Assembly: GCA_023614405.1 (NCBI GenBank)
Contig: CM042694.1
Location: 359,614,975-359,678,974 of the forward strand
From: Avena insularis
Taxonomy: Eukaryota; Streptophyta; Magnoliopsida; Poales; Poaceae
Direction: 5' to 3'
DNA length: 64,000 bases
The translations under genes and the position numbers were made by a program. Positions 1 through 10,320 of the stretch are shown one piece after another (position 1 is the first letter of the stretch; each line of letters begins with the position of its first letter). Below the pieces are notes generated by a model. The model was not told the origin of the DNA. It was given only the letters and a program-made list of their open reading frames with translations, and ran no database searches.

Positions 1-537
1 AAGATCAACAAGAGGAGGAAGTTCTTCGCCGGCGGAGAAAAGCCTCGCTTCTCGCCACGGCAGTCGTCATGGCAGAAAACCGACTAGGACTCTGCCATGG
101 CAGAGCCAGTCTTGGCCGAGCCACTTGTGGCCGGTTTGTATCCAGGTTGGGTGGAACCAACTCGGGTTCTACCATAGGCCGCCGCCCTTTGGACCCATAA
201 ATAGATGGGGGCGTCGTAGTTTAGGGTTTAGACCACGTTAAAATATTTTGGAGTTGTTTCTTTCATAGAACCTCTGGAATTACCCTGTGTTCGAATCTAC
301 CAACTATAATTGAGTGTGATCTGTTGTTCCATTGGGAATTAGTAGATTGCATACTATCGTTCGTGGTCACGGCTGCGTGCGCAAGAGCGTGGTGTTGTGA
401 ATATCCTACAAGGTTCGAGAGCTGTTGCATTGGCATCAGGGATCGAGCGGGAGAGTTCATAGCTACAGGCTAGTTATCTATCATCCACCCTCACCATTGA
501 CAAGTGCTTACTGAGAAGATCGGGCCACCCCATATCA
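1..537 (+). repeat. 5' LTR (3' portion) of the CRM-like element
   Basis: Matches 6743-7277 of the 3' LTR at a nearly constant offset of ~6740 and ends in the same CATATCA. From about position 110 rightwards I see roughly half a dozen substitutions. Positions ~25-75 differ much more, with clustered changes and small indels. A perfect 16-bp palindrome centred on CCATGG lies at 90-105. In the other LTR it carries one mismatch. Confidence 0.92.
197..204 (+). promoter_or_regulatory. TATA-like box of the CRM-like LTR (5' copy)
   Basis: ATAAATAG in a GC-rich context, conserved in the 3' LTR at 6937-6944. This is a plausible U3/R boundary. Inferred from sequence only. Confidence 0.45.
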
Positions 538-541
538 TCTT

Positions 542-559
542 GGAAATCATATGATTTCC
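542..559. other. 18-bp perfect palindrome where the primer-binding site is expected
   Basis: GGAAATCATATGATTTCC begins a few bases after the LTR end and reads identically on both strands. Plant chromoviruses usually carry a site starting TGGTATCAGAGC here. Only the leading TGG and a following CTCG-like tail are reminiscent of it. Confidence 0.7.
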
Positions 560-1720
560 TCGTTGCCTCGGTAAGCAATCCACAATCCATCCATAGATTA
601 GAGACTGTTTTTAGTCCTATCTAGAAAAAGCCCCACAAAAAGAGTTGTCATAGACTAGATTGCATCATAGACGAGTAATAGTTGCTGGTCATGTTCATCC
701 TTTAGTTTCGATCTAGATCTGTTCTTCGTAGTTTTGTTCTCTTGTTTTTAGTCGTTTGCCACCATTGTTTTCCGCCACCATCAAGTCAGATCCGATCTAC
801 TCTAAGAGTCCTAGTCTTCTACCCTTGGCTGAGTCGGAATTAAAAAAAATACTTCGTTAGTTAGTACGTTCACGCGGCGTCTTTTTTTACGCTTTTTTCT
901 GCCACGGCAGGACTTTCTGGGTTATCAAATCTGCCACGGCATGTTTTCGCCGTTTTTCTCTGCCACGACAGGACTTTCTGAGTTACCAAGTTACCACTCT
1001 GCCGTGGCACGTTTTTCTGGCAGTTTTGTTGCCGCCGTTCTGCCACGATACCATAATTACAATGTGTGACCAATTTGCACTTTTCCAAAACCTTTAGCCA
1101 CAGCCAATCTACTACATAGGTGTAGGAACTTGCCTATTGAGACTAGTTTCCGCTCCAACAGGCTGCTCTTAGAACTTTTGGTGCCGTACTTTGTAGTTGG
1201 CCGTGTGTTATCTATCAAAAAAAGCAAGATAGCAAAAGGAAAAATATCAAGGAAAAGCTATCCAAAAGAAAAAGAAAAAGTTGTATAAAAAAAGGAGAAT
1301 TTGAGCAAGAGGCCTAGTGTTATCTTTGTGCACCGGTAGATTGAGCAATCTTGTGCCTGTTTACTTTGAGCTTTGCTAGTGTCTCTCGAGCGTAGTGCAA
1401 CACCCTTTATAGTTGCATTACCACGTTTTTCTCCACGTGTGTGTGTTCTTGGGTATTTGTACGATCAGCACTAGGACTTGTTTGCGGTGTAGTTAGGATA
1501 CCATACCTACAGCTCCACCATAAATACCTTGGGTGCCTTGTGATCGTTCTCTATACCTTTGATATTCACTTCATCACATCAAGTGCATCAGTCTTTGATT
1601 TCGTTGGTAGAGCATCTCTATTCACTTTGGAACGGTAAGATCTCCTTTCTTATTAGTTGTGAGTGAGATGTGAGAGTTCCACCATACAGATTTTTGATTT
1701 TGTGCACTAACCTACTGATC
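560..1720 (+). other. Untranslated leader of the CRM-like element
   Basis: No credible coding sequence. At 890-1060 a degenerate ~61-bp unit with TGCCACGGCA-type palindromic cores (TGCC-R-Y-GGCA) and 'ggactttctg' recurs. The same palindromic core occurs in the LTR. 1200-1310 is purine-rich, with long runs of A and AAG. Nothing else is recognised. Confidence 0.55.
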
Positions 1721-2707
1721 ATGTCTTTTAGTGATGATGATGTTGTGATGCAGAAAAAGAAGGATGAGGAACTCGTCAATTGGCGTGAATATGAGGCTTG
1801 GAAGTCCCACTTGACACGTGTGTTTACTCACACGACAGATGCCATTGACAGGAATCTCCAGGATCTGAATGTGAGATTGGATCACCATGTTGGAACGGTG
1901 GATACTATTCAAACGCAAGTGGCTACGCTCAATGTCAATGTCACCGCTTTGCAGCAGTCCATTGAGGGTTTGACAGCCGCTTTGCATAGAAGGGAAGAGC
2001 CTCAACATGATGATGCCTTTGATGATTTTGATGAGGGTAGCGCTGTGGATGCTGCTCCACATGTTGGCAGGGGACGTGCTATTCCCCCTGCCCATGCACC
2101 TGTCCATGCACCTGCCCATGCACCTCATGGCCGTGGGTATGCTCCTCTGGGGCGTGCTCAACGTGTTCCCAACCAAACTACTGATGATGGTTTGGGCAAG
2201 CCAAAATTCTCAATTCCTAAGTTTGATGGTTCCATTGATCCTGAAGACTACCTCACATGGGAGTTGAAGATTGAGAAACTCTGGCGCTTATTTGACTATC
2301 CAGAAGATAAGAAGGTCAAACTTGCAGCATCTGAATTTGATGGTTATGCTTTGCCTTGGTGGGATGCTCTTGTGCAACATAGGAGGGAGGACAATGAACT
2401 TCCTGTGATGGATTGGCGCGAGATGAAGCAAATCATGAAAGCTCGTTTCGTCCCAAACAACTACTTGCGTTCAGTTTTTGATAAATTGACGCAACTGAAG
2501 CAAGGAACAATGACAGTTGATGAGTACTACATGGAGATGGAGATGCTTATGCAGCGTGCTAGAATTCGTGAGTCCATTGAGATGACCATGCAGCGATTCC
2601 TAAACAATTTGAAGTTACCAATCAAGAGCATTGTTCGTCATCACAAGTATGAGACCATGAATGAGTTGTTGCATCATGCTAGAGAGGCCGAATCCCAGTT
2701 GGCGTAA
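1721..2707 (+). pseudogene. gag: gag (capsid region), CRM-like element
   Basis: A 328-codon frame starting MSFSDDDVV and ending at TAA 2705-2707. The N-terminal third is predicted coiled-coil-like and polar. A His/Pro/Ala-rich linker with imperfect 'PAHAPVHAP' repeats lies near residues 130-145. The C-terminal half carries a Retrotrans_gag-like region (FDGSIDPEDYLTWE, ALPWWDALV, then the helical segment around MQRARIRESIEM). I chose the ATG at 1721 over the upstream in-frame start at 1670 because the peptide from 1721 looks like the family start. The frame stops just before the zinc knuckle, and the linker 2708-2900 continues gag-like sequence in broken frames. The product would package element RNA if intact. 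Confidence 0.85.
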
Positions 2708-2900
2708 GAGGCGAAGTCACGCACTGCTTCCCATCCTCCAGAGATTTTCGCCAGTCCTATTCCTCCTACAAATGCGTCACCACTACCTGTTCTGTTACAC
2801 CATCGGCCAAGCCAGCAAGTACACCTTCGCTTGGTTCTAATGCTCGAATCCGCTCCCGCTGCTAGCTCGGGTTCCAACATGTTCATCGACGTACTGTGAT

Positions 2901-3575
2901 GTGGTGTGCCACACTTGTGGTGGTAGAGGTCACTACAAGAAGGATTGTCCAAACAGCAAGGTTATGTTTGTTAATGAACAAGGTGAAGTAGAAAGTGGAG
3001 ATGAAGCTTCTGATGTTGATATTGATGATGGTGAGGATGGTGCTGATGCATATGCTGAGCGTGCACCAACTATTGTCGTGTCTTCATGTGTACTTAGTGT
3101 GCAACCGGTTGAGGAATCCCAGCGTTGCAACTTGTTCCAAACAAAAGTTCTAGTTGGACCAAATAAAGCTTGCAAGGTCATTATTGATGGAGGTAGCTGC
3201 AGAAATCTTGCAAGTAAGGAATTATGTGCCAAACTAAATTTGACATACTTACCTCATCCCAAGCCATACTACATACAATGGTTGAGCAACAATGGTGAGA
3301 TGAAGGTAAATCATATGGTACGAGTGAACTTTCAAATAGGGCCATACAAAGATTCTATTGATTTTGATGTGGTTCCTATGACTGTTTGTCACCTACTATT
3401 GGGTCGGCCATGGCTCTATGATCGCCATGTGCAACACAATGGCCGAGCCAATACATATCACTTGGAATTCAAAGGAAGAAAGATTACTATGCAGCCAATG
3501 ACACCACAAGAAATTGTGAATGATTCTCGCCAGAAGATAGAGGTGAATTTGAAGGAAGATACTACCACTCGGTGA
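2901..3575 (+). pseudogene. Gag zinc knuckle and aspartic protease, CRM-like element
   Basis: A CCHC knuckle (C-X2-C-X4-H-X4-C) occupies residues 3-16, ending KKDC, and would bind RNA as nucleocapsid. An acidic spacer follows. The protease active-site region is IIDGGSCRNLAS with the catalytic Asp near residue 96. The DGG form replaces the commoner DTG/DSG and is a variant I know from plant CRM-type elements. The distal LLGRPWLYDRH (flap/dimer strand region) is intact. The frame is shifted relative to gag and ends at TGA 3573-3575, after which RT continues in the same frame, so this is a nonsense change. Confidence 0.85.
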
Positions 3576-3581
3576 GATTGT

Positions 3582-4880
3582 GTGACAGCTGTTCCTGATG
3601 TAATTGAGCCTAAATTGAGTGATATAACGAAAAGTGAGAGAGTGCCCGGTTTATTGATATTAGCCACTAAGGAAGATATGAGAGAATTTCGTGAGGATCC
3701 TACAGCCATGCCACTTGTGCTCATGTATAAGGGCGAGGTATTGGTTTCTAACGACATGACCCCTATTTCTCTTGGTGTTTCATCTGTTTTGCAGGACTTT
3801 GGGGATGTGTTTCTAGAAGACGTACCCGCAGGTTTGCCTCCCTTGCGTGGTATAGAACATCAAGTGGACTTGATTCCTGGTGCCACACTTCCCAAACGTG
3901 CACCCTATAGGACTAATCCCGAAGAAACTAAAGAAATTCAGAAGCAAGTACAAGCGTTGTTGGATAAAGGGTACATTCGTGTCTCTCTTAGCCCTTGTGC
4001 TGTTCCTGTTATTTTAGTTCCTAAGAAAGATGGTACATGGCGCATATGTGTTGATTGTAGAGCGATTAATAACATGACTATTCGATATCGTCATCCTATT
4101 CCACGCTTAGAGGATATGCTAGATGAATTGAGTGGTGCTGCTGTTTTCTCTAAAATTGACTTGCGTAGTAGTTATCATCAAATTAGGATGAAAGAAGGGG
4201 ATGAATGGAAAACTGCTTTCAAAACTAAATTCGGTTTGTATGAGTGGTTAGTTATGCCTTTTGGTCTTACTAATGCACCTAGTACTTTCATGCGTTTGAT
4301 GAATCATGTTTTGAGAGAGTTTATTGGTCGTTTCGTGGTTGTTTACTTTGATGATATACTCATATACAGCCATACCGAATCTGAACATTGCACTCATATT
4401 AGACAAGTTTTGCAAGTGTTACGTGATAATAAACTATATGCTAATCTTGAGAAGTGTACATTTGCAAAAGATAAGGTCATATTCCTAGGATTTGTTGTTC
4501 CTAAACATGGAGTAGAGGTGGATCAATCTAAAATTGAATCAATTCAGAATTGGCCTACTCCAATGAATGTAAGTCAAGTGCGTAGTTTCCACGGTCTCGC
4601 TGGTTTCTATAGGCGCTTTGTGAAAGATTTTAGCACCATTGTTGCACCTTTGAATGATTTGACAAAGAAAGGTGTTCCTTCTATATGGGGCGCGACCCAA
4701 GACATTGCTTTTGATACTTTGAAACGTTTGCTTACTTCTGCACCATTGCTTGCATTACCTGATTTTTCAAAGCAATTTGAAGTTGAATGTGATGCTAGTG
4801 GTATAGGCATAGGTGGCGTTTTGATGCAAGAGGGTCGGCCTATAGCTTATTTTTCTGAGAAATTGACTGGTGCTCGTTGA
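3582..4880 (+). pseudogene. pol: Reverse transcriptase and start of RNase H, CRM-like element
   Basis: Same frame as the protease segment. RT motifs in order: PVILVPKKDGTWRICVDCRA, the catalytic-Asp strand FSKIDLRSSYHQI, MPFGLTNAPSTF, and YFDDILIYS (YFDD near residues 255-258, nt ~4344). These are followed by the connection region (FLGFVV, GLAGFYRRF). RNase H begins with FEVECDASGIGIGGVL, so its first catalytic Asp is present. The frame ends at TGA 4878-4880, where the conserved sequence continues in another frame (loss of about one base). All catalytic residues of RT proper survive, so the lesions are probably recent relative to the RT sequence. Confidence 0.93.
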
Positions 4881-5365
4881 ATTATTCAATCTATGATAAA
4901 GAATTGTATGCACTTGTTAGAGTACTTGAGGTTTGGTAACATTATTTGTGGCCAAAGGAATTCATCATACATTCTGATCATGAAGCATTGAAATACTTGA
5001 AAGCTCAATCAAACTTGCATAGAAGATTAGCTAAATGGGTTGAGTTCATTGAGTCTTTTCCTTACATCATTAATTATAAGAAAGGAAAAGAGAACGTTGT
5101 TGCTGATGCTCTATCTAGGAAGAACATGCTATTAACCAATCTTGATGTTAAAATTCCTGGATTAGAAGCTATTTGTGCACTTTATGCAACTGACCATGAT
5201 TTTGCTGAACCATATCGTTTGTGTGCTCTTAGAAACGCATGGGATAAGTATCATATACATGATGGATATTTGTTTCGAGCTAACAAACTATGTATTCCAG
5301 AATCGCTGCGTTTTGTTTTAGTGCAGGAATCACATGTCGGTGGTTTGATGGGTCACTTTGCGTGA
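4881..5365 (+). pseudogene. pol: RNase H C-terminal part and integrase N-terminal zinc region, CRM-like element
   Basis: After the frameshift the frame reads through the RNase H tail: HYLWPKEF, then [14 protein letters not shown] with the catalytic Asp of SDHE, then NVVADALSR. It enters the integrase N-terminal HHCC domain (histidines of [10 protein letters not shown]). A TAA at 4937-4939 interrupts it in frame just before LWPKE. It ends TGA 5363-5365, where an indel shifts the frame. The two cysteines of the HHCC domain (CITC) are in the next segment. Confidence 0.88.
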
Positions 5366-6413
5366 GAAGACGTTGCTCATGCTTGCTGATCACTTTTATT
5401 GGCCCAAGATGAGGCGTGATGTGTACAGATTTGTGAGCCGATGTATTACATGCCACAAGTCGAAATCTAAGCTGAAGCCTCACGGTTTGTATACACCTCT
5501 CTCTGCACCTACTATTCCATGGGAAGACATTAGTATGGATTTTGTGCTAGGTCTACCTAAAACTCAGAGAGGTCATGATTCTATATTTGTGGTAGTAGAT
5601 AGGTTCTCTAAGATGGATCATTTTATTGCCTGCCACAAAAGCGACGATGCGTCGCATGTTGCTAACTTGTTTTTCAGGGATATCGTGAGATTACATGGAG
5701 TACCAAAGACGATTGTTTCTGACCGTGATGTGAAGTTCATGAGCTACTTTTGGAAGACCTTATGGGGGAAGCTAGGAACGAAGTTGCTGTTTAGTACTAC
5801 ATGTCATCCCCAAACAGATGGTCAAACGGAGGTGGTGAATAGAACATTGTCACAGCTGCTAAGGACCATGGTTAAAAAGAATCTGCGGGAGTGGGAAGAG
5901 TGTTTGCCACATGTTGAGTTTGCTTACAACAGGGCTGTGCATTCAACTACTCATCTTTGTCCTTTTGAGGTGGTGTATGGTTTCAAGCCATTGACGCCAC
6001 TTGATATATTGCCTCTGCCATTACATGAGAGAGTTGATATGGAGGCATCAAAACATGCTAATTATGTGAAGAAAATACATGAGAAGACTCGAGAGGCTAT
6101 TGAGAAGAAAGGCAAGAACATTGCTGCTGCAAGGAATCAAACACGAAAAGAAGTGTTGTTCGAGCCTGGAGATATGGTTTGGGTGCATCTACGCAAGGAT
6201 AGGTTTCCACTACTTCGACAGTCAAAATTGAAGCCACGTGGTGCTGGTCCTTACAAGGTGTTAGCCAAGATTAATGATAATGCCTACTCGGTTGATATAC
6301 CTATTGAGGAGTTTGGTGGAGTTAGCAATAGCTTCAACGTTGCTGATTTGTCACCATATCTTGGAGAAGACCTTGGAGCGTCGAGGACGACGCCTTTTGA
6401 AGGGGGGAGATGA
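5358..6413 (+). pseudogene. int: Integrase, CRM-like element
   Basis: Contains CITCHKSK (the CC pair of the zinc domain) and then a complete rve core. D61 lies in SMDFVLG, D122 in VSDRDVKF and E158 in QTEVVNRT, counted from the segment start. The D-D-35-E spacing is exact. A GPY/F-like module follows ([22 protein letters not shown]) and then FNVADLSPY. The reading frame terminates at TGA inside the first bases of the 3' LTR because the purine tract is one G longer than the frame that continues on the other side. Confidence 0.92.
6399..6410 (+). other. Polypurine tract of the CRM-like element
   Basis: A purine run (GAAGGGGGGAGA) immediately precedes the TG that opens the 3' LTR at 6411. This is the expected second-strand primer. 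The run of six G is also the site of the integrase/LTR frameshift. Confidence 0.85.
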
Positions 6414-6981
6414 TGAGGACATCCCTACAATTACACCTCCCCCAATTGCTAATGAAGTTGTTCCAATTGCAAAGAAGGATCAATCCAATGAGATAAGGAT
6501 TGGACCAATCACAAGAGCTCGTGCCAAGCTACTTGAACAACAGGTGAACTTGTTTCTTAATGAACCTGGTGTTTTAATTAATGAGAATTTTATACTACCT
6601 AAGTCTTTGAATTATTGTATGATCAGGTACTTAGGAGAAGAAGGCATAGCACAGAGTGAGGAGCTGAAGGAACATGGCGTGTTGATCAATGAGGAATGCG
6701 CGAGGGAGGAGAGGAAGAAAGCGCAAGGAGCTGTCCAAAACGAAGATCAACAAGAGGAGGAAGTTCTGCGTGGCGAGAAAAAGCCTCGTTCTCCGCCTGC
6801 AGTCGTCACAAGCGGAAAACCGACTAGGACTCTGCCACGGCAGAGCCAGTCTTGGCCGAGCCACTTGTGGCCGGTTTGTATCCAGGTTGGGTGGAACCAA
6901 CTCGGGTTCTACCATAAGCCGCCGCCCTTTGGACCCATAAATAGATGGGGGCGTCGTAGTTTAGGGTTTAGACCACGTTAA
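6411..6981 (+). pseudogene. pol C-terminal extension encoded within the 3' LTR
   Basis: The +1 frame across the purine tract continues with an acidic start, then GPITRARAKLLEQQVNLF, and an E/K-rich stretch, ending at TGA 6979-6981. CRM-group elements are known to run pol into the LTR. That fits the absence of a chromodomain upstream. Disconnected from integrase by the single-base length change in the G run. Confidence 0.6.
6937..6944 (+). promoter_or_regulatory. TATA-like box of the CRM-like 3' LTR
   Basis: ATAAATAG, identical in sequence and context to 197-204 of the 5' LTR. Confidence 0.45.
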
Positions 6982-7277
6982 AATATTTTGGAGTTGTTTC
7001 TTTCATAGAACCACTGGAATTACCCTTTGTTCGAATCTACTAACTATAATTGAGTGTGATCTGTTGTTCCATTGGGAATTAGTAGATTGCATACTATCGT
7101 TTGTGGTCACGGCTGCGTGCGCAAGAGCGTGGTGTTGTGAATATCCTACAAGGTTCGAGAGCTGTTGCATTGGCATCAGGGATCGAGCGGGAGAGTTCAT
7201 AGCTACAGGCTAGTTATCTATCATCCACCCTCACCATCGACAAGTGCTTACTGAGAAGATCGGGCCACCCCATATCA

Positions 7278-8392
7278 ATTATGCTCCTTTGTCTATGGAT
7301 GTCGTCGGTGTGAAATGAAAGGGGAGCTTGTAAGTCCATGGAGTTATGTATATGTGTTAGAGAAACGCCTGGGTCGCTGGTCTAATCCATGTTGTCATGG
7401 TGGAAACCTGCTACGTAACCATAATGAGCTGTCTATGAAGCATTCTTATTATAAAAAAAAGAGTCAGATATTGAGAAAAAAAGAGATTATGAAAAGAGGA
7501 AAGAGAGAAAAAAAAGCACCATATTCCCATGGTAAATAAGAAGATTGTTGAGATGCTCGTTGTCTGCTTGCCTTGTCATTTTGATATGGGGATTCTTCCG
7601 TATCATTGGGCAAGGTACCTGCTGGCGCTTCTCTATGATACACATGTACTTACGATGACAAGAACTTACTGGTAACTAAACTTGAGTAGCATGAGGAGCG
7701 ACCCTCGTATTCAAGGGACATGAGATTTCCAACTTATACTTTGTCAAGCATATACACCATAGTTTGTTCACTTTAACCTTAATCACCTTCAAGATGCTTA
7801 TGATAGGGGCAATGAGAGCTGAAAGCTAATAAGTACCATAATTTTTGGAAGCTCTTTATGAGACTTGAATCCCTACTTCCTTCTATGAAGGCCTTTCTTC
7901 CACCATTATATTGAGTCTCCACCTTCTATCTTTATGCACCTACTTTGAGAGAATAGTGGCCATTCTTAGTTCTATGTGCATTGTCCCAAGACTAGTTGAC
8001 TGATGCATACCTTGATATTGCTTGTTTTAAACTATTTGTATCTAGTCACTCTTATGAACTTTGAAGGTGTCCTATGCATTTATATTCGCTACTCTATGAG
8101 GGACAAGCTGAATACCACTATGCTATGTTTTCTTTATGTGAAACAAACAAACGTCTTGCAAAGCATTGTTATTCATGAATCTTTTGTTTATGCCTTTTCA
8201 TGTTGCATCATAGTTTCTTTGTCTTATTGCTAGAACTTTGTCTTTCATGTTATGATTGAAGTACTATGATCCCAGCTTTGAATGTTTTACAAATACTTTG
8301 ATCAAGTTTATGATGGTGCATGTCACCTTAAAAATTATTCTTTCTTTTTATCACTTACCTACTCGAGGACGAGCAGGAGTTAAGCTTGGGGA
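7278..8392 (+). mobile_element. 3' internal remnant of an Athila-type gypsy element
   Basis: Non-coding, AT-rich in the middle, with an A/AG-rich run at 7450-7520. It leads into TACTCGAGGACGAGCAGGAG followed by TTAAGCTTGGGGA, the usual purine-rich lead-in to an Athila LTR. I see no integrase or reverse transcriptase frame here. The CRM-like element abuts its left end. Confidence 0.65.
8381..8392 (+). other. Polypurine tract before the plus-strand Athila LTR
   Basis: TAAGCTTGGGGA directly upstream of TGTTGATA. It is typical of the family but shorter than many polypurine tracts. Confidence 0.55.
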
Positions 8393-9796
8393 TGTTGATA
8401 CATTGCAAATGTATCTATAATTTTTGATGTTCCATGCTTGGTTTTATCTACTTTCTTATGTTTTGTTCCAACTTTGGAGTACTTTCTATACACTTTCTTG
8501 GACTAACCTATTAACAAGTGCCACAGTGCCAGTTGCCTGTTTTCTGCTGTTTTTGGTTCCAGGAAAGTCAAAAAATCAATATTCTCAGAATTGGACCGGA
8601 CAAAAGCCAAAGTCGATATTTTACCGGAAGACTTACGGAGCCAGAAGACGAGATGGAGATGGGCAACAGGGTGGCCACACCATCTGGTGGCGCGGGCTAG
8701 GCCACGCCACTGTGGTGTGGCCTGGCCTCTGACCTTGCCTCTTCGCCTATAAGAAGCCTCCCGATGCAAAAACCCTAAATCGTCAATCAGAAATCCACGA
8801 AAAGTTCCGCAGCGCCGCCGCCACCGAAGGGGAGATTCGGGGGACAGAAAGTCTCTGTTCCGGCACCCTGCCAGGACGAGGAAGTGCCCCCGGAGCCATC
8901 TCCATCAATCTCCACCACCATCTCCATCGCCGTTGCTGATTCCCATGATGAGGAGGGAGTAGTTCTCTCTCGAGGCTAAGGGTTCTACTGGTAGCTATGT
9001 GTTCATCTCTCTCTATGCATGATCTTATTGAGATCATGAGCTTGTAATCTATAGATCTACTTTGCTACTCAAGTGCTTTAATAGATCTCTGATCTCCCCA
9101 TGTGTGTGAAAGTGACATCGTGTACACCATGGTGGCACTTAGGCTAGAGATTACAAATACTTGTTATGAGTTATATTTGGAGTTGGATGTTTCTATGAAA
9201 TTGTGGTGTTTGTTGGATCCGTCTAGCGTTCAAGGTGACAGTGTGGGGTTATCTAGATGGGTAAAGCGAACTTTGAGGAGTGATGTTATAGCCCTACCAT
9301 GGATTAGAGTGTCCAACCGGAGAGTAGTTCAACGTAGTATCATAAAGAAGAATATATTTATATGAGAGTGTTCACTACTGAAAGTATGATCCCTAGGCCT
9401 TGTTTCTAAGCACTGAAACACCGTTTGCTACTAGATTTGTTACATGTTTTCTTACTTTCATCTTTATTTCCGTTTGCCTTTAGTCTTTTCCACTCCATCA
9501 AGCTATTTTCTATCACCGTTACCACTTATAATTATCCATACCACTTGTATTTCACTATCTCTTCGCCAAACTAGTGCACCTATACACCTGACAAGTGTAT
9601 TGGGTGTGTTGGGGACACAAGAGACTTCTTGTATCTTGATTGCAGGGTTGCTTGAGAGGGAATACCTTTGACCACTTCCTCCCTGAGTTCGATGAACCTT
9701 GGGTGATCCACTTAAGGAAAACTTGTTGCTATTCTACAAACCTCTGCACTTGGAGGCCCAACAACTGTCTACAAGAATAGAAGTGCGTAGACATCA
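8393..9796 (+). repeat. Athila-type LTR, plus strand (~1.4 kb)
   Basis: Starts TGTTGATA (8393; a start at TGATA, 8396, is equally possible) after a purine tract. Ends ACATCA at 9796, ten bases before a tRNA-Asp-like primer site. It contains a GC-rich promoter-like part (8640-8900), a TATAAG at 8748-8753 and an inverted repeat (GGCCACACCA 8673-8682 with TGGTGTGGCC 8713-8722). It has internal-3'-end sequence on its left and internal-5'-start sequence on its right. Confidence 0.8.
8748..8753 (+). promoter_or_regulatory. TATA box of the plus-strand Athila LTR
   Basis: TATAAG in CCTATAAGAAGCC, followed ~20 bp later by AAACCCTAA. This is a typical plant promoter/5' leader arrangement. Confidence 0.5.
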
Positions 9797-9806
9797 AGCT
9801 ATTTTC

Positions 9807-9824
9807 TGGCGCCGTTGCCGGGGA
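9807..9824 (+). other. Primer-binding site (tRNA-Asp type) of the plus-strand Athila element
   Basis: TGGCGCCGTTGCCGGGGA, the classic Athila primer site, shortly after the LTR end. Unmutated compared with the minus-strand copy at 11960-11977. Confidence 0.9.
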
Positions 9825-9963
9825 GGTAAGGTAAAAGGTACTCACATCTTCTGGCTACTAAGCTATCTTCTAGTGCGGTTGCTGGTGTGTGAGTGCTCGA
9901 AGTTATTTCCTTTAGGTTCTGCAATTTTGTCTTTTTGTTTCTTGTTTTCACAAGTTAGGCTTA

Positions 9964-10123
9964 ATGGAAAACAACAACAAAAATTAGAGAGCTTTATTGT
10001 ATTTATCTTGAGTTAGGACATGAAGTGTTTGAAGAGAATATTAAAAAACCTATGGAACTTTATTTGCATGCTAATAGCAATGTTGCTCAAATCAAAAAGT
10101 GCAAAACCAACGAAAGTTAAATA
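9964..10123 (+). pseudogene. gag: gag N-terminal stub of the plus-strand Athila element
   Basis: ATG at 9964 starts MENNNNKN and stops at once. The conserved part reads in another frame from 10007 (LGHEVFEENIKKPMELYLH, ANSNVAQ) and degrades near 10090, where minus-strand element sequence begins. It is the first ~50 residues of a gag that was cut off. Confidence 0.6.
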
Positions 10124-10320
10124 ACAACCTGGGGCAGAAGCACAAAAAAATACAGCTCAATCCGACATACAGAGATCTCTCACAATTTTTATGGTGAAGC
10201 ACAAAAATCTGTTTCGGGACAGCAACTTCCCCAAATCTTACTTCTCTTTCATTAGAGGTTGATCTTGACACAAAAACCAAACAAAACGATAAGGAGAGGT
10301 TATTACCGAAGTAATAACTT

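Larger units (their letters stand above)
1..7277 (+). mobile_element. CRM-like Ty3/gypsy LTR retrotransposon, 5' truncated by the window edge
   Basis: Order seen: partial 5' LTR, leader, gag, zinc knuckle, protease, reverse transcriptase, RNase H, integrase, purine tract, complete 3' LTR. Protease-RT-RNaseH-integrase order defines Ty3/gypsy. No chromodomain follows the integrase. Instead the C-terminal frame continues into the 3' LTR (a peptide beginning GPITRARAK), and the LTR begins TGATGAGGAC, both of which I associate with the centromeric CRM clade. The copy is dead: stops or frameshifts lie at 2705, between gag and the zinc knuckle, at 3573, ~4878, 4937, ~5360 and ~6405. The left ~331 bp of the 5' LTR lie outside the window, so the target-site duplication cannot be tested. 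It adjoins Athila-type internal sequence on the right, so it probably inserted into that element. Confidence 0.9.
6411..7277 (+). repeat. Complete 3' LTR of the CRM-like element (867 bp)
   Basis: Starts TGATGAGGAC straight after the purine tract and ends CATATCA at 7277. The right ~535 bp match 1-537. Its termini TGAT...ATCA form a 4-bp inverted repeat. A TATA-like ATAAATAG lies at 6937-6944. The base run after 7277 is Athila-type internal DNA. Confidence 0.92.

Noticed and set aside
2929..2940. CACTACAAGAAG, resembling a CACTA left end.
   Set aside because: It encodes part of the gag zinc knuckle (HYKKDC) in the CRM-like element.
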